Positions 1-10,980 of a DNA stretch of 64,000 nt are shown piece after piece (position 1 is the stretch's first letter; every line of letters starts with the position of its first letter). Made by a program: the position numbers and the translations under genes. The notes under the pieces were generated by a model. That model saw only the letters and a list, made by a program, of their open reading frames with translations. It had not been told where the DNA came from and made no database searches. Source of the stretch: Pachyseris speciosa (Eukaryota; Cnidaria; Anthozoa; Scleractinia; Pachyseridae); NCBI GenBank assembly GCA_016490735.1, contig JAEMWC010000035.1, positions 1,649,501 through 1,713,500 on the forward strand. The letters run 5' to 3'.

Positions 1-10
1 AACGGAGTTA

Positions 11-2281
11 ATGAAGCAGTGCAGAGTATCCCCGACGGACAATCCATTTAGCTATCTTTGGATTGCTAATTGTGTGCTTTATTCTGTTGTCACGGCATTC
101 CTTCTGTATAAAGGATGGAAAAAACAAGGATCAGGAAAATCATCAAACCAGAAGAGTAAAAGATCAAAGTGTCAAAAAGCGTACGAGGAAAAGGCGGAGT
201 GTCTTCGGAAAAAGATCTCAATAGCTAAATCTGAAATCGAGCGTCTGAAAGAAAACAGGAAAATGACGAAAAGAGGAAAAAGGAACAGAGCGATCCTACA
301 ACAAGAATGCAAAGAGTTATCCATAGCTTCACTTGTGAGTTACATGGAAAGGCAGAAATGTGCGTTGAGGAAACTGAAAAGAGCTTTTGGCAGGAATAAG
401 AAGAATAAAGAAGCGAAGGTTCTAAATCAACAGTTTAAAGAAGATGCAGGGCGCGTGTATGCTAATATGAGGGAGATGCTAGCCAAATGCGAAGACTGTG
501 ATCGCCCCAAGTATGAGGGAGCTAATGGAAACACCGCTGCAGAGGAGAGAGAGAAGTTCGGGAGTATTGAAGAAGCGAGTTCGTTCTGGAGAGAACTATG
601 GGAAGGAGAGGGGACTGGGAATAGTCAGGCTGAATGGCTGAACGAAGTGAGAGATGCGATCTTCAGCAAGGTCCCTCCACTGACAGAAGAGGCCTGGACA
701 CTAGAAACCGCTGAAGCAGTAGGGATATTGAAAAGGAAGAAGAACTGGAGTGCTCCGGGGCCGGACAAGTTGGTCAATTACTGGTGGAAGCGTGCTCAAG
801 TGCTACACGAAGGCATGGCCCGGTCGTTTGAAGCGATCTCGAGAAGTGATGATGACTACCCATCCTGGTTTGCTGAAGGAAAAACATCTTTGATACCCAA
901 ACCGGGGGAATTCACCAGCGACAATCAGAGACCAATCAATTGTTTAAACACGGCTTATAAGTGGTTTACTTCGTGTGTTCTCGGTCCCATGGATCAACAT
1001 CTGGAAGAGCATGGGCTGATGGAAGGATCGCAGAGAGGTGCAAAAAAGGGGTGTAGTGGAACGGTAGATAATTTGTTGATTGATAGGGTGGTGACGTTGG
1101 ATTGTCAGAGAAGAAGGCGTAACCTGAGTATGGCATGGGTAGATGTGAAGAAGGCATATGATTCGGTAGATCATGGGTGGTTAGGTGAGATGATGGTGCT
1201 GCATAGGTTTCCAAAGTGGATGTGCAAGGTGATAAGTAAGTTGTGTAAGAGCTGGAAGACGAGAATCATCGCCAACACGCGGAATGGGTGGGAATTGTCT
1301 GATCCTATTATGTTTAAGAAAGGATTACCACAGGGAGATGCGCTCTGCCCGAGGCTTTTCACGATCTGCTTGAATCCCGTGGCCTGGAAGATAAGTGCCT
1401 CCGAGGGATACAAGTTATCTAAACCAATCAGTGCCACAGTGACTGATTTGCTGTATATTGACGATCTTAAAGTATTCGCAGCTAACGAGACCAAGTTGAA
1501 CCGAGTGCTAGAATCAACGCAAGTGGCTATGGAAGACATCGGACTACAGTGGAATCCAAGGAAATGTGCTGTGGTCCATATAAGGAGAGGGATCCACTCC
1601 CAGGAGAATTTAGGAGGAGATATAGCTGGAGGAAGATTACCATCACTTGAAGAAGGAAAACAGTATAAGTTTCTTGGTGTTCTTGAGAGCTTAGTCCATG
1701 AAGAGAAAATGGTATTTGAATGTGCAGCAAGGGAGTACCTGCGTCGATTGTCGATCATCTGGTCCAGTCCCCTCTCAGACTTTAACCGGGTGGCGGCTTC
1801 TAACCAGTTTGCCTTGCCGGTGTTGGGTTACTTAATGTGGACTCAACACTGGCCGATAACAGAGTTTAAGATCTTGGACAGGGAAGTGCGCAAGATCATA
1901 GTGGAAAATGGCGGGAAACACCCAGGTGGTTCTACGGCTCTCTTGTACCTCCCGAGGGAACAAGGCGGAAGAGGTCTACGTGCGGTGGAGATGGAGTATA
2001 AAGTGACCAAGGTCAAAGCAGCGATTCGAATGTATGAGAACCAAGACCCGGCGATGAAAATGGTGAGAGAGTTTGACGAAAGAGCCGAGTCATCCGGCCA
2101 TAAATCAATAGTGAAAGATGCGGTAAAGTTTGCGGCGGAGTTGGGTGTTGACCTTCATCTTAAAGGAGCACTGTCACCGGGATTTTTGCTATTTTTGATT
2201 CAATTCTGCCAAAATTACTGCCTTTTACCTGTTATCGTGCAAAAAATGCTCCTACAGAATCAGCAAGATGAATTCCAATGA
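11..2281 (+). pseudogene. Reverse transcriptase part of R2/NeSL-like ORF, interrupted by MITE
   Basis: The first 717 or so codons are genuine retrotransposon sequence. The last 39 codons read into an inserted MITE and stop there. Residues 1-200 are lysine-rich, probably nucleic-acid binding. RT motifs follow in order: GPDKLVNYWW (about 250), SLIPKPGEF with QRPINCLN (about 295-315), SQRGAKKG (about 345), the catalytic-Asp motif AWVDVKKAYDSVDH (about 375), KKGLPQGDALCPRLF (about 435), the catalytic box LLYIDDLK (about 480), and YKFLGV (about 555). There is no APE domain upstream. The frame runs to the window start, so residue 1 is only the first Met seen. The element would copy its own RNA at a nicked target. 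Because the MITE brings an in-frame stop, this copy cannot make the full protein. Confidence 0.88.
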
Positions 2282-2546
2282 AATTTTAACAGGGAAAACT
2301 AACCATAATAATTTTTTTGGTGATTTTTCGATGCATTGCTTGAAATTTTGAAAAAACTGGCAAGTTTTTTCAAAGTTCAATCCATTTCCATCCTCGCCAT
2401 CTTTGTTGGAATACAGGAGTTTATAGTGTCATTGCAGTATTACAGTCTTTGACAGCAAAACTAGACCATTATTTTAAGGTTTCCACTGATGCATTGGCAG
2501 TTTTAAGCTTTTTAAAGTGATGGTACAATAGCGTGACACTGCCCCT
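2164..2546. mobile_element. 383-bp piggyBac-type MITE (TTAA target duplication) inside the LINE ORF
   Basis: TTAA lies on both sides (2160-2163 and 2547-2550). Just inside are imperfect terminal inverted repeats: AGGAGCACTGTCAC on the left and, on the other strand, AGGGGCAGTGTCAC on the right. The interior is AT-rich with no coding potential. Flanking LINE codons continue in the same frame across the insertion: insert plus one TTAA is 387 bp, a multiple of three. TTAA target choice is the hallmark of piggyBac-type (and Kolobok) transposition. Confidence 0.85.
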
Positions 2547-3454
2547 TTAAACACCAGGAACCTGTATGTGTTATGACCAGTGGAGAGGCCATCCCACCGC
2601 AACGTGTGAAGGGAGTGTTGAAAGAATGTGTGGAGGAGAAGTATGAGAGGGACGTACGTGGCCTAGAATGGCAGGGGAGGCTATTGAGAGAGAGAAAGGA
2701 CGATGAACAGCTGTGCACGAACGGATGTTTCAGCTGGCTGAGAACATGGAGATCATGTCCCACGTATACTATTGCCGGTGCGTTTGAACTGTACGAGCAA
2801 CTTTTGCCAACAAAGCTCTACACTAGCAAAAAGACTCACACAAGTTGCTCTGGGGATGTGAAGTGTAGAATATGTGGCCACGCCCAAGAGAGTGTCTCTC
2901 ATATCCTGTCCGGGTGCACTGCGTTGGCTCAGACCAAGTATTTATTCAGACACAACATGGCTCTAAAGGTCCTGTTTTATGAGATCTTACATGACCAGGG
3001 TCTTCTCGAGGAAGTACCACCGTGGTACTCGCCAGTAATGCCCAAGCCGGAGTACAGGTCAGAACAAGTGGAAGCATGGTGGGATGTACCCGTGTATGCG
3101 GACCACCAGGAGGTTCGAGCCAACCGTGTAGACGCGAGGATTGTGGATCATGCAAACAAGAAAGTGCTGACCTTAGAGATGAGCTGCCCTTGGATTAGTA
3201 ACCGAGAGAAAAAGAGCGAGGAGAAGACGATGAAGTATGGCCCGTTAAGGTGGGAATTGAAGCAGCAGTATAGAGGTTACGAGGTGATTCAACATAACAT
3301 TATCATGGACGTGTTGGGAGGCTGGTCGAGAGAAACCGAAACCTCAATTCAGTCACTGGTAGGACGTAAGGCGAATCACGTTTTAGAGGCCATGCAAAAG
3401 GCAGTCTTGTCGTCATCCCTAAATATAGCGAGAACTTTCAAGGTTATGATATGA
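2547..3454 (+). pseudogene. Zinc knuckle and restriction-like endonuclease part of the same LINE ORF
   Basis: This is the downstream half of the split LINE protein. The first Met is at 2573, but the frame is continuous with the RT half across the TTAA at 2547. A C-x2-C-x8-H-x4-C knuckle (CRICGHAQESVSHILSGC) is followed by a restriction-like endonuclease region: RVDARIVD, then the acidic LEMSCPW about 12 residues later, then KYGPLRWEL. This arrangement matches the R2-superclade endonuclease that nicks the target for target-primed reverse transcription. Without the inserted MITE the two halves would form one ORF of about 1,018 codons. Alone this half has no RT and would be inert. Confidence 0.85.
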
Positions 3455-3784
3455 AGACCTAAGATCAAAGCCTGACTATCAGCCACGAAGAACGAGAGAC
3501 ACTACAAACATTTATATGCCTAGATTATAGTTTTTAGCCATGTAGATATATATATATAGATATATATTTTATTTTTTATTTATTTTTTTATTTTTTTTTA
3601 ATTTTTTTAATTTTTTTTTTAATTTTTTTTTAATTTTTTTAATTTTTTTTATTTATTTATTTTTTTATTTTTTTATTTTTTTTTACTCATATGGTTATTC
3701 CTTTTAAGTTTCGCTTGTGCGCACAGGTTACGCTTTGCGCCCTGTGTCGCTTTATAACACTGTGCATACAGATAGTTTTACTGC
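3455..3784 (+). repeat. AT-rich 3' untranslated tail of the LINE
   Basis: Non-coding. A TA run near 3547-3570 is followed by about 120 bp of T-rich low complexity (TTTTTA-type) to 3690, then a short unique 3' end. No gene is seen. Confidence 0.6.
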
Positions 3785-3807
3785 ATAATAATAATAATAA
3801 TAATAAT
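3785..3807. repeat. (ATA)n microsatellite ending the LINE
   Basis: A pure AAT/ATA run directly after the LINE 3' UTR. Such simple tails are typical of target-primed retrotransposons. Confidence 0.75.
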
Positions 3808-4097
3808 GAGTGGCGACAGCAGGTAGGATAATTTCCGAAAAAAAGTTTTGGTTTGCCTTCTGAGTGGACAAAATCTTAATTTAATCACTAATAACTACAT
3901 TTTCAGTGAAACAGAAATGCTCTCTTCTGTTAAAAGAATATTTATAAAGCTAAATGGGAAATGCTTCATGTCTGTGATTAACAATGTAAGGAGCCTATGA
4001 AACTATAAGTGTACAACTGCCCTATATTTTTGTTTTCACGGAAAAAAGAAATATTTTTAGTGTCAGGACGTGTAGAGACTTTGTTTTCGCTAATTAA

Positions 4098-4956
4098 CCC
4101 TTTGACTCCTACACCGGCCAAAACCGGCCGTGCAGAACCACGTCCCTTGTACCGCTTTTGACGTCATCAGTTTTGACGCTCGCAGACAACTTTACCATAG
4201 TTAATAGAGGGAAATAGTTATGAAACCTAGCAAAGTTTTTTGTTATATGTTTTTGTTTGCTATTTTGGGGGTTGACCGTGCACAAATAACAATAGGTGGT
4301 TACGCGTGTTCATACAACTAACCAATAGAAACATTGCGATTATGTAATTCATGCATGGTAAACGAGTGCAAAACAAAAGACGTGCACAGTCATGGACCTT
4401 CCAACATAAATCTTGGCCTCTTTGTTTTGCTCCTTTGATGTTTGCCGGGCTTCATAACCCTCCCTCTGTTAACTATGACTTTACCATGTAACATGTGTAG
4501 GGAGAAGAGATCTTTCAAACCATACCCAAATGAGGACGATTCCGTCAAACAGGCCAGAGAAAACACAAAAAAACCAAGTGACATTAACCGGGAAATTTGA
4601 GTGAAAATTTTGTTCCACTACCCAATTGCACTTCCTTCCATCTAATCCTACGATCCTAAAAGTTTTCCCCAAATCTTTTCCCACCGAAAGGAAGCCCAGA
4701 AAATGCCCAGGAAGAGAGAAAGAAAGTGAGGCAGCAAAAGCAAAAGAAAAGGGGAGAAGAGGAAGCGAAAGGTAGAAGACGAAGGGGCGGTGATGCTTTC
4801 TGCGCATGCTTTGAAAGCACAAATTAAGGACGCCAGGAGTTCTACCAGGAAACAGAGTTTTAGGCAGTTTTGGGTCTTTCGGCTAGATTCTGACCAGAAA
4901 ACGGCGCGATAAGCTTTAAAAGGTGTTTTTTGGCAAAATGCTCAGGAGCAAAAGGG
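4098..4956. mobile_element. 859-bp piggyBac-type non-autonomous element (TTAA duplication)
   Basis: TTAA flanks both ends (4094-4097 and 4957-4960). The termini are inverted repeats: CCCTTTGACTCCT on the left and, on the other strand, CCCTTTTGCTCCT on the right. The paralogous block holds a single TTAA at the matching place near 48987, in the phrase CTCATTAAACCTATTG, so the empty site is visible. The long minus-strand open stretches inside show no recognisable domain. Confidence 0.85.
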
Positions 4957-5071
4957 TTAAACCTATTGTTTTGTGGCGCTCTCGTTACCTTTGCCGTACT
5001 CGTTGCCCTTTTTCGTGGGGAAAGATTGAGGCTAATTTGAATCCAAACAAAAGAATAGTCTGAACGCTAAA

Positions 5072-6320
5072 GGGCCTGGTTACGTGGCGAATTTCAGTCC
5101 GGGTTGAAATTTCGTGAGTTCGTGCGTACTCCAATTTGTTGAATTGTCTTTATGCACACTTCTCTTGTATGGTTACTAATAAAATTTAGATCAGAGTCAA
5201 TATTTATTAGTTAAGTACGATGCGTGTTTGTTTGATATTCTTGAAGAAGGTTGGGAAATTAGCCAAGTGGCAAACATATCTCGTAGTAAGCTAAAAAAAA
5301 TTGCCAGGCAATTTTGACACAAATGTCCGTAGAAAAGACAAAAACGAGTATGAATCTAACAATTTAGAGCAGTCAACAGGAATTGACCGCGGTTCAAATA
5401 CCACAAAGCAACAAAACATTAGAAGAAAGCAAAGCACGGTGCGTAAGTTTCCTCGATGGTTCTTGGAGATGGTGGAAAAATTAGATAAGTAACATATCTC
5501 TTTGTAAGTAAGAAAAATTGGTAAGCAGTGTCTTTAGAATATAATTGACCAATAGGAGCACGAACCTGATAGCAATCACTCGGAAAACAGAGCTGCATAA
5601 TAGCGTCATAATAGCACCATCAACACAAAATCTTTGCTTGGCTAAGCAGACACAAGGCCCTGAACTGCCTTGACAGTTTTACCCTTACTTCCCATCTCCA
5701 CCGAGGAAGCTTCTTAAATTAAAGATTCTCAGCGGCAAAACGTCATCCAGTGGTAACGAAGACAGCGCTTGCGAAACCACACGAACTTCAATATCCCTCG
5801 TAGACCCGTCCACGATAAAATTATCAAAGTCAGCCAACAAATTTTGCTGCTTGCTAACATTTAAACGCTGATTCTTACAGGTTCAAACGAAAAATTTCAA
5901 GAATTACTCAAGTTAGAAGGCGAAACGTCGTTGTTTACAGTCTTTCAAATGCGGCGTTAAGCGCGTTAGTTTTTGACATTTTCTTGACAGCTTTTTGACA
6001 CCTTTCTGTCAAATTTTGAGACATACACATGCATGTGATCGTCTTTTTTTCCCTCGAGTGTGAGCCGCGGAAAGTTTACGAAAAATTAGCCCTCGTTTTG
6101 GTTTAGGTCTCCTGATTTAATTTGGGATACACTTTTATTCAGTTCTACTTTCGTGTCACATTTTTTTGCTGCTGCATGTTTTTGTGCCATTTCATGTATT
6201 TCCGCTATTTCACTATCTGACCACTTGAAGGTCAGCCTTTGTAAGGGACTTCGTGTTCTCTTGTTGGACCTCCATGGATGTATTTCCTAAATGCTTATAA
6301 ATAAATAAATAAATTACAAT
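5072..6320. other. No gene recognised; truncated foldback terminus at 5072-5110
   Basis: 5072-5110 matches the left terminus of the foldback element at 49116, but its other half is missing. The rest has only short open frames, an (ATAA)n run near 6297-6315 and no recognisable domain. Confidence 0.4.
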
Positions 6321-6329
6321 AAGTTAACG

Positions 6330-6925
6330 TGGCTAGAGCCTGCGATCCAATCCAAAACCAGTACCTGAGTAGAGGTCAACTTATAAAAGCACTGACCACG
6401 ATGGGTTCTAAACTTGAGCCAGTGATGTGGTCACGTGATACTGGCCAGGAGGTACCTTTTTTTGACAAGTGTCATTTGACCATAACATGGATTTCCAATA
6501 TCAAAGGAGTACGCTGTAAACTAACTAAAAGGCTGCATGTCTCGGTCAACCAATTAGCTGGAGTATGGCCGCCGTGATGGGCAACCTCCTAATCATCGTC
6601 GTCGTTGTCGCCATGCGTGTGGGCCCACGAGCAATACCGTTAGCCATGACGACCATGAGAAGGTTCCTATGAATATTATGATCCGGTTGGCGGCCCGAAG
6701 CCGGAGCTACGCTATGGAAATTCTACAGTATTTGTATTGATATTTATATTTGTACATTAGTTCTCATCACCGTTATATGTATTTCATTGACTAATGATTT
6801 TCAGTAATGTATATACGTAGCGTCTTCACACTGCCTACCAAGACTAGCTCTGCTAATTGTAGGAATGTGTGAAGGTCTGTAGTTTCTTTTCAGTTAATTA
6901 ATAAAGTTGTTGTCGTTGGTATGGA
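6330..6925 (+). repeat. Dispersed repeat, possible LTR or UTR fragment
   Basis: Looks like a high-copy interspersed sequence: short interrupted frames, then a 3'-UTR-like stretch ending in AATTAATAAAGTTGTTG with an AATAAA signal. The 3' 170 bp recur at about 52090-52220. No intact protein. A short hydrophobic frame near 6560-6670 resembles a membrane helix but is not a gene. Confidence 0.4.
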
Positions 6926-7945
6926 ACATTCAGTTTCCAAAAAAATAGTTCGACAACTTTTATTTCTGAGGAATCACCTCAACTGACTCAGGAGAACAAG
7001 CATGTTATTGTTGTGGTTTTAACTCAGTCTCTTTATTCGTAATCATTGATATTTGATAAATTTTATATGTCATATTTCAAACTACAGTTTATATGTTCGT
7101 GATCCATTCTTTCATCACTGTCATCTGGTTTTCCATGGAAACAAAGAATATCATATAAAGTTTAGAGGCAAATAAATTGGCACAATTATAATTAAGTAGA
7201 CTATAAATAATCGAAGAACCTTAACTTTGGAATGTCTTCAACCTTTAATCGATAATTGCAACGGCAAAAGATCGCGAAGGAAGAGAAGAAATTCTACTTA
7301 AAACACAAATTCAAGTTTCTACTGTTGATTTAACATAGTGTTACGTTATTTTTAGTAGGGCTGTTAAAACTATTGCTTTGGTTAACCCTTCCTCATGCAG
7401 ATCTGCCAAACTTGTTTGGTTGTTCCTTTCACAGAATAACACCATTTCACTTAAATTTACTTCAGTGGCTGTAATTATCATCGTTTATCAATGTGATAAC
7501 TATCTATTCAACAAAACATTTCTAGGATACTCAATTTTCTTTCACTTACATCCGGCCTAGCCCCGCGAAACAACTTGTTCATGAAAAGACTATCAGTGAT
7601 TGACTGTGAGGTTAATGACTTAAGACAAAATTATCGTGGCTGACAGACCGGCTTCTAAGAATTGAGCTCAGTGCAGTCATGCATTGGCACATAGTTTTAA
7701 ATCACGAGTTACAGAAGTTACGTCTGTGTGATGTGATAATCCGGGTAAGAGAAAGCTGCTTAAAGGACATTCACGAGTTTCAACACTCTGAGAGGAAGAT
7801 AACAGTTTTAAAACTATGTTAGTGAATGTTTCTTTGCTAATAACTGATTTGGAGAAAACAGTTGGCTTTCATAAACAGTGTGGAAAAGGTCAAAAGTTTT
7901 ACAGGAAACTCAATAGTAAGCACTTAACACACTCAGCCCCCTCAT

Positions 7946-8079
7946 TTACACTCGGAAGCAACATATGCGGCTCTTACACTGCCCCATTCCGCACATTTTT
8001 CTTTCGCCCTTGTCACAGACGTGTTTGCAGATTCCTGAAATGCCATGGTAGATGTAGCAGCCAAGTGATGGCTGTTCAA
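7946..8079 (-). CDS. Lone terminal exon encoding a six-cysteine beta-defensin-like domain
   Basis: On the minus strand a CGGTTTAG acceptor is followed by two bases completing a phase-1 codon, then 43 codons and TAA. Cysteine spacing is C-x9-C-x3-C-x12-C-x4-CC, with the stop three residues after the CC pair, close to a beta-defensin layout. One additional cysteine sits in the C3-C4 loop. The start GCYIYHGISG nearly matches the last exons at 19468 and 39221. No signal-peptide or trefoil exon lies in the 0.9 kb upstream, where homology to the right block ends and a DIRS element begins. The exon may therefore be orphaned, or be spliced from further away. Function unknown; an antimicrobial or toxin-like secreted peptide is an inference from the scaffold. 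Confidence 0.65.
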
Positions 8080-8439
8080 CTAAACCGTAGTCATTAGCAG
8101 TTGTTAGAATGGACAGTAAAATTTCACAAAGTAATGTCATTCTTTACAAGTAAACCCATTCAAAAAGTCTTGGACAATGTAGTGGCACACAACCCGCAAG
8201 AATGCTCGGACAAAAACGATTTCTCAGTTGGTCGATGGAATTCTGAAGGATTACTCTGGGTAACAGTTAGTACCTCAGGAAAGTGCCTTTAAAGACTGAA
8301 AGTTGGTATGGAAAGTAACATATTGAAAAATTCGTACGCGTGAGACACTGAATAAAAGATACAAATAATAAATACATGTAAGCATTATATTTTTGTGTGC
8401 ACGATGAAAAAGATACCCGAGAAGAAAATTTTCGACGAT

Positions 8440-8582
8440 TTTCTATGGCTTCTGCAATACCGACGCAGCTCTACTGATTGAGGTAACAAGCCAGCTGGGA
8501 GCTGGTGACTGTTCGCTATCTGATAAAGCACAGCACCAGTATCGCACAAAACACGGGTTCGACTCCCGTTGAAGCCTGCCAA
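8440..8582 (+). repeat. tRNA-derived SINE (second type)
   Basis: A degenerate Pol III A-box region (TATCTGATAAAGCACAGCAC) is followed by a clear B box (GGGTTCGACTCCC), ending AAGCCTGCC. The same SINE sits at 53766-53922 in the duplicated block. Confidence 0.65.
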
Positions 8583-9092
8583 GTCAAACCCGTCTAAAGT
8601 GAAGTAGTAACATTCATATGGCCTTCATCTCATTTGGAACTATCAAATACATTTGATGAAAACGACGTTGACCAATACAAGATATGAAACAAACTAATGA
8701 AATTATAGGAATGTGTATGCAAATAAGTTCAGAGTTCTAATGCTATATTTATGAGAGTGGCCTTACTGTCAAGTGTCATAAGAAAGACAAGCTTGAGCTG
8801 TTTCCCCACGGCTGGAATAAAGTGTGTAGTCTGGGAATGTTGAAAAAACAATCCGTATCCTGTTTACATGTAGTTTTGAATAAAGTAAATGCCGTTTTCT
8901 TAAGCGATAAATTGAAATGTTTAGTTTACAAGCACAAACACAACATTCTCTGACCGAATTCTATTTTGCCATTGGTCAATGTCGATAAGGAGTCACGTGA
9001 GATATGCGCGCGAAGCCTGAGCCTTCAAAATGTGTGCGAGCCTTCATCATGTGTACACACTTTGAATTTGTTCTCGGTTTTTGGCGTAGAAA

Positions 9093-10541
9093 ATGACTAG
9101 TCAAGACCCTCCTCGCCCACCAGGCGACATCCAAATTCTTACCCAAGATGAAGAAGAGGAAATCTTAAAGGAAGACGAGGTCAAGCAACCTAAAAAGGGT
9201 GATGACTCATCACCCAACATGCTTACCTCTCTGAACGATAATATCGTTCATATGACGAAATCCTTTTCAACCCTAAGCGAGACTCTCGCAAGTTTCACTG
9301 CTGAAAAGGGTCAGAAGCGAGACTCCCAGAGCCAACTCCCAGAGCCTGCAGTAAAAAGACAAAAGCTGTCGCCCTCCACCAGTTCACAGGTTTCCGATAG
9401 CGATGAGGATATTCAGGAACTCCTAACAACTGATAGCAACTGTAATGTGAACAATGGCGGCAAGCATGAGTTCGATCAAGATGAGAAAACTACTTCTCCC
9501 ATTGCAGGTAAACTCGCTGATATCATCAACAAGCGATGGACGACAAAATTCTCCGATTCTAAGTTCAATGACAGAATGGAAAAATACGAACGGCAGGAGA
9601 ATTGCGACAAAGTTCTCGTACCAAGGGTCAACCAAGAAATATGGGCCCGGCTCTCCAGCCAAGCAAAGCGTAATGATTTACGGCTTGTCTCTGTACAAAA
9701 GGTACTTGTTAAAATTGGTGCCATTTTGGCTCAACGTGCTTACAAACTGATCACCGCTCGCCTTGAAAATACAAATGGTGGGAAAATGTCTCACGAGGAC
9801 ATGAACGACCTACTGGGCTTACAACTTGATGGTTTGGTCCTACTGGGGCATGCTAATTACGACCTTTCGCTTCGTAGGCGCGAAGTAATTAAACCAACAC
9901 TGAATAGAGAATATGGCACTCTTTGTTCACCGCAGAATCCGATGACCTCTTTATTATGTGGAGATGATCTTCAAGCACAACTGAAAGCGATTCGTGCTTC
10001 GAACCGCCTTGGGTATACGGCTACTAAATCTAGCCAAGGTACTTCCAACCAAAACATGAAACGCCAGCGTACTGATCGTGATAAGCCTTTTTTGTCCGGG
10101 GACTATCCGAACACCCCTGGCCAACACCTCCAAATGGAAGCAGCAAAAGCCAGCCCAGTTCAACTTCTCGTACTTAAAGAAAAAATCGCCCCAGGCGACA
10201 GTGAGGAAATAGCTGACATTACTTCACGACTTGATAACTTGCAGGTAAAGGAATGTTTTACATTCTTTCAATTGCTGAATGAATTTTTTGCCAGACAGGT
10301 AAGCAATTTTAAGGCTGGCAGATTAACCGCCTTTTTACCCACCTGGATCAAAATTATTTCAGATCCAGAGATTCTTCATATGGTCTCAGGTCAACACATT
10401 GAGTTTGGTTCAGAGCCTGTCCATATTACTCAGCCTAATAAGGGTGTATTTAGTGACAAGGAGAGGTCAGTCATCACCTCAGAGATCAACACTTTGCTTG
10501 AAAAGGAAGTGATTGTTAAAGCACGTCATGAACCTGGGTAA
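9093..10541 (+). pseudogene. DIRS-type retrotransposon Gag and start of RT
   Basis: 482 codons. The N-terminus is acidic and proline-rich. A conserved helical Gag-like core at about residues 150-320 includes LVPRVNQEIWARLSSQAKRNDLRL. From about residue 400 comes the linker into RT, ending in ITSEINTLLEKEVIVKA. A TAA at the end interrupts the RT, which resumes in the same frame (FISPIFVRPQKDGSHRMILNLK) before frameshifting. DIRS elements carry RT, RNase H, a methylase-like domain and a tyrosine recombinase; everything after the first RT motifs is missing here. Start: first ATG after a GAAA context at 9090. Confidence 0.75.
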
Positions 10542-10811
10542 TTTATTTCACCTATTTTTGTTCGCCCCCAAAAAGATGGATCTCATAGAATGATTTTAAA
10601 TCTTAAGAACTTTAATAAACACGTGGAATACAATCACTTTAAAATGGACACTCTTTGAGAGTGCTATCCGTCTCATGACACCTGGCTGTTACATGGCCTC
10701 CATAGATCTCAAAGAGGCCTATTATTCAGTTCCCATTGCAAAGGATCATCAAAAGTATTTGAAATTTGAATGGGGTCACTCCCTCTACCAATTCACTTGT
10801 TTCCCGAATGG
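10542..10811 (+). pseudogene. DIRS RT fragment, frameshifted and truncated
   Basis: Continues the DIRS RT after the stop: RPQKDGSHRMILNLKNFNKH, a frameshift near 10660, then MASIDLKEAYYSVPIAKDHQ (the first catalytic-Asp motif) and YQFTCFPNG, where homology ends at a junction with GCCGACACACGGCGTC repeats. Inactive. Confidence 0.75.
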
Positions 10812-10980
10812 AAATAATTGAGATAATGCCAACACAAGCTCAACACAAGAGCAAAATAATTTAGCTAATGCCGACACACGGCGTCCGCCAAACAAGCTCA
10901 ACACAAGAGCAAAATAATTTAGCCAATGCCGACACAGGGCGTCCGCCAAACAGGCTCAACACAAGAACAAAATGGCCTAA
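10812..10980. repeat. Degenerate tandem repeat, unit containing GCCGACACACGGCGTC
   Basis: Two to three copies of a unit of about 60 bp (CTCAACACAAGAGC, AAATAATTTAGC, GCCGACACACGGCGTC). A longer array of the same unit lies at about 26880-27420. Function unknown; probably the interior of a transposable element. Confidence 0.6.

Larger units (their letters stand above)
1..3808 (+). mobile_element. R2/NeSL-like non-LTR retrotransposon, 5' end outside window
   Basis: A non-LTR retrotransposon with a single long ORF holding reverse transcriptase, then a CCHC zinc knuckle and a restriction-like endonuclease at the C-terminus. That order is diagnostic of the R2/NeSL/HERO-type superclade, which lacks an APE endonuclease. 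The frame is open to the window edge, so the N-terminus may be missing. The 3' end is an AT-rich untranslated tail ending in an ATA/AAT microsatellite. The ORF is split by a 383-bp MITE. The exact clade is not resolved. Confidence 0.85.
3895..8945. repeat. Left copy of a dispersed segmental duplication (partner about 48550-54300)
   Basis: Two long colinear stretches match the right-hand block in the same orientation: about 3900-5115 against 48560-49160, and about 6740-8945 against 52090-54295. Landmarks in both include the phrase AGCTAAATGGGAAA, the terminal exon of the cysteine-rich gene and a tRNA-type SINE. The middle parts differ because of private insertions. Both blocks carry only the 3'-most exon of the trefoil/defensin-like family. 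Boundaries are judged by eye. Confidence 0.75.

Noticed and set aside
1171..1758. 195-codon minus-strand frame
   Set aside because: It is the antisense shadow of the reverse transcriptase, which has clear motifs in the correct order.
6560..6670. Short frame reading MGNLLIIVVVVAM, like transmembrane helix 1 of a GPCR
   Set aside because: It ends after about 30 residues, lies in a dispersed repeat and has no further helices in any frame.
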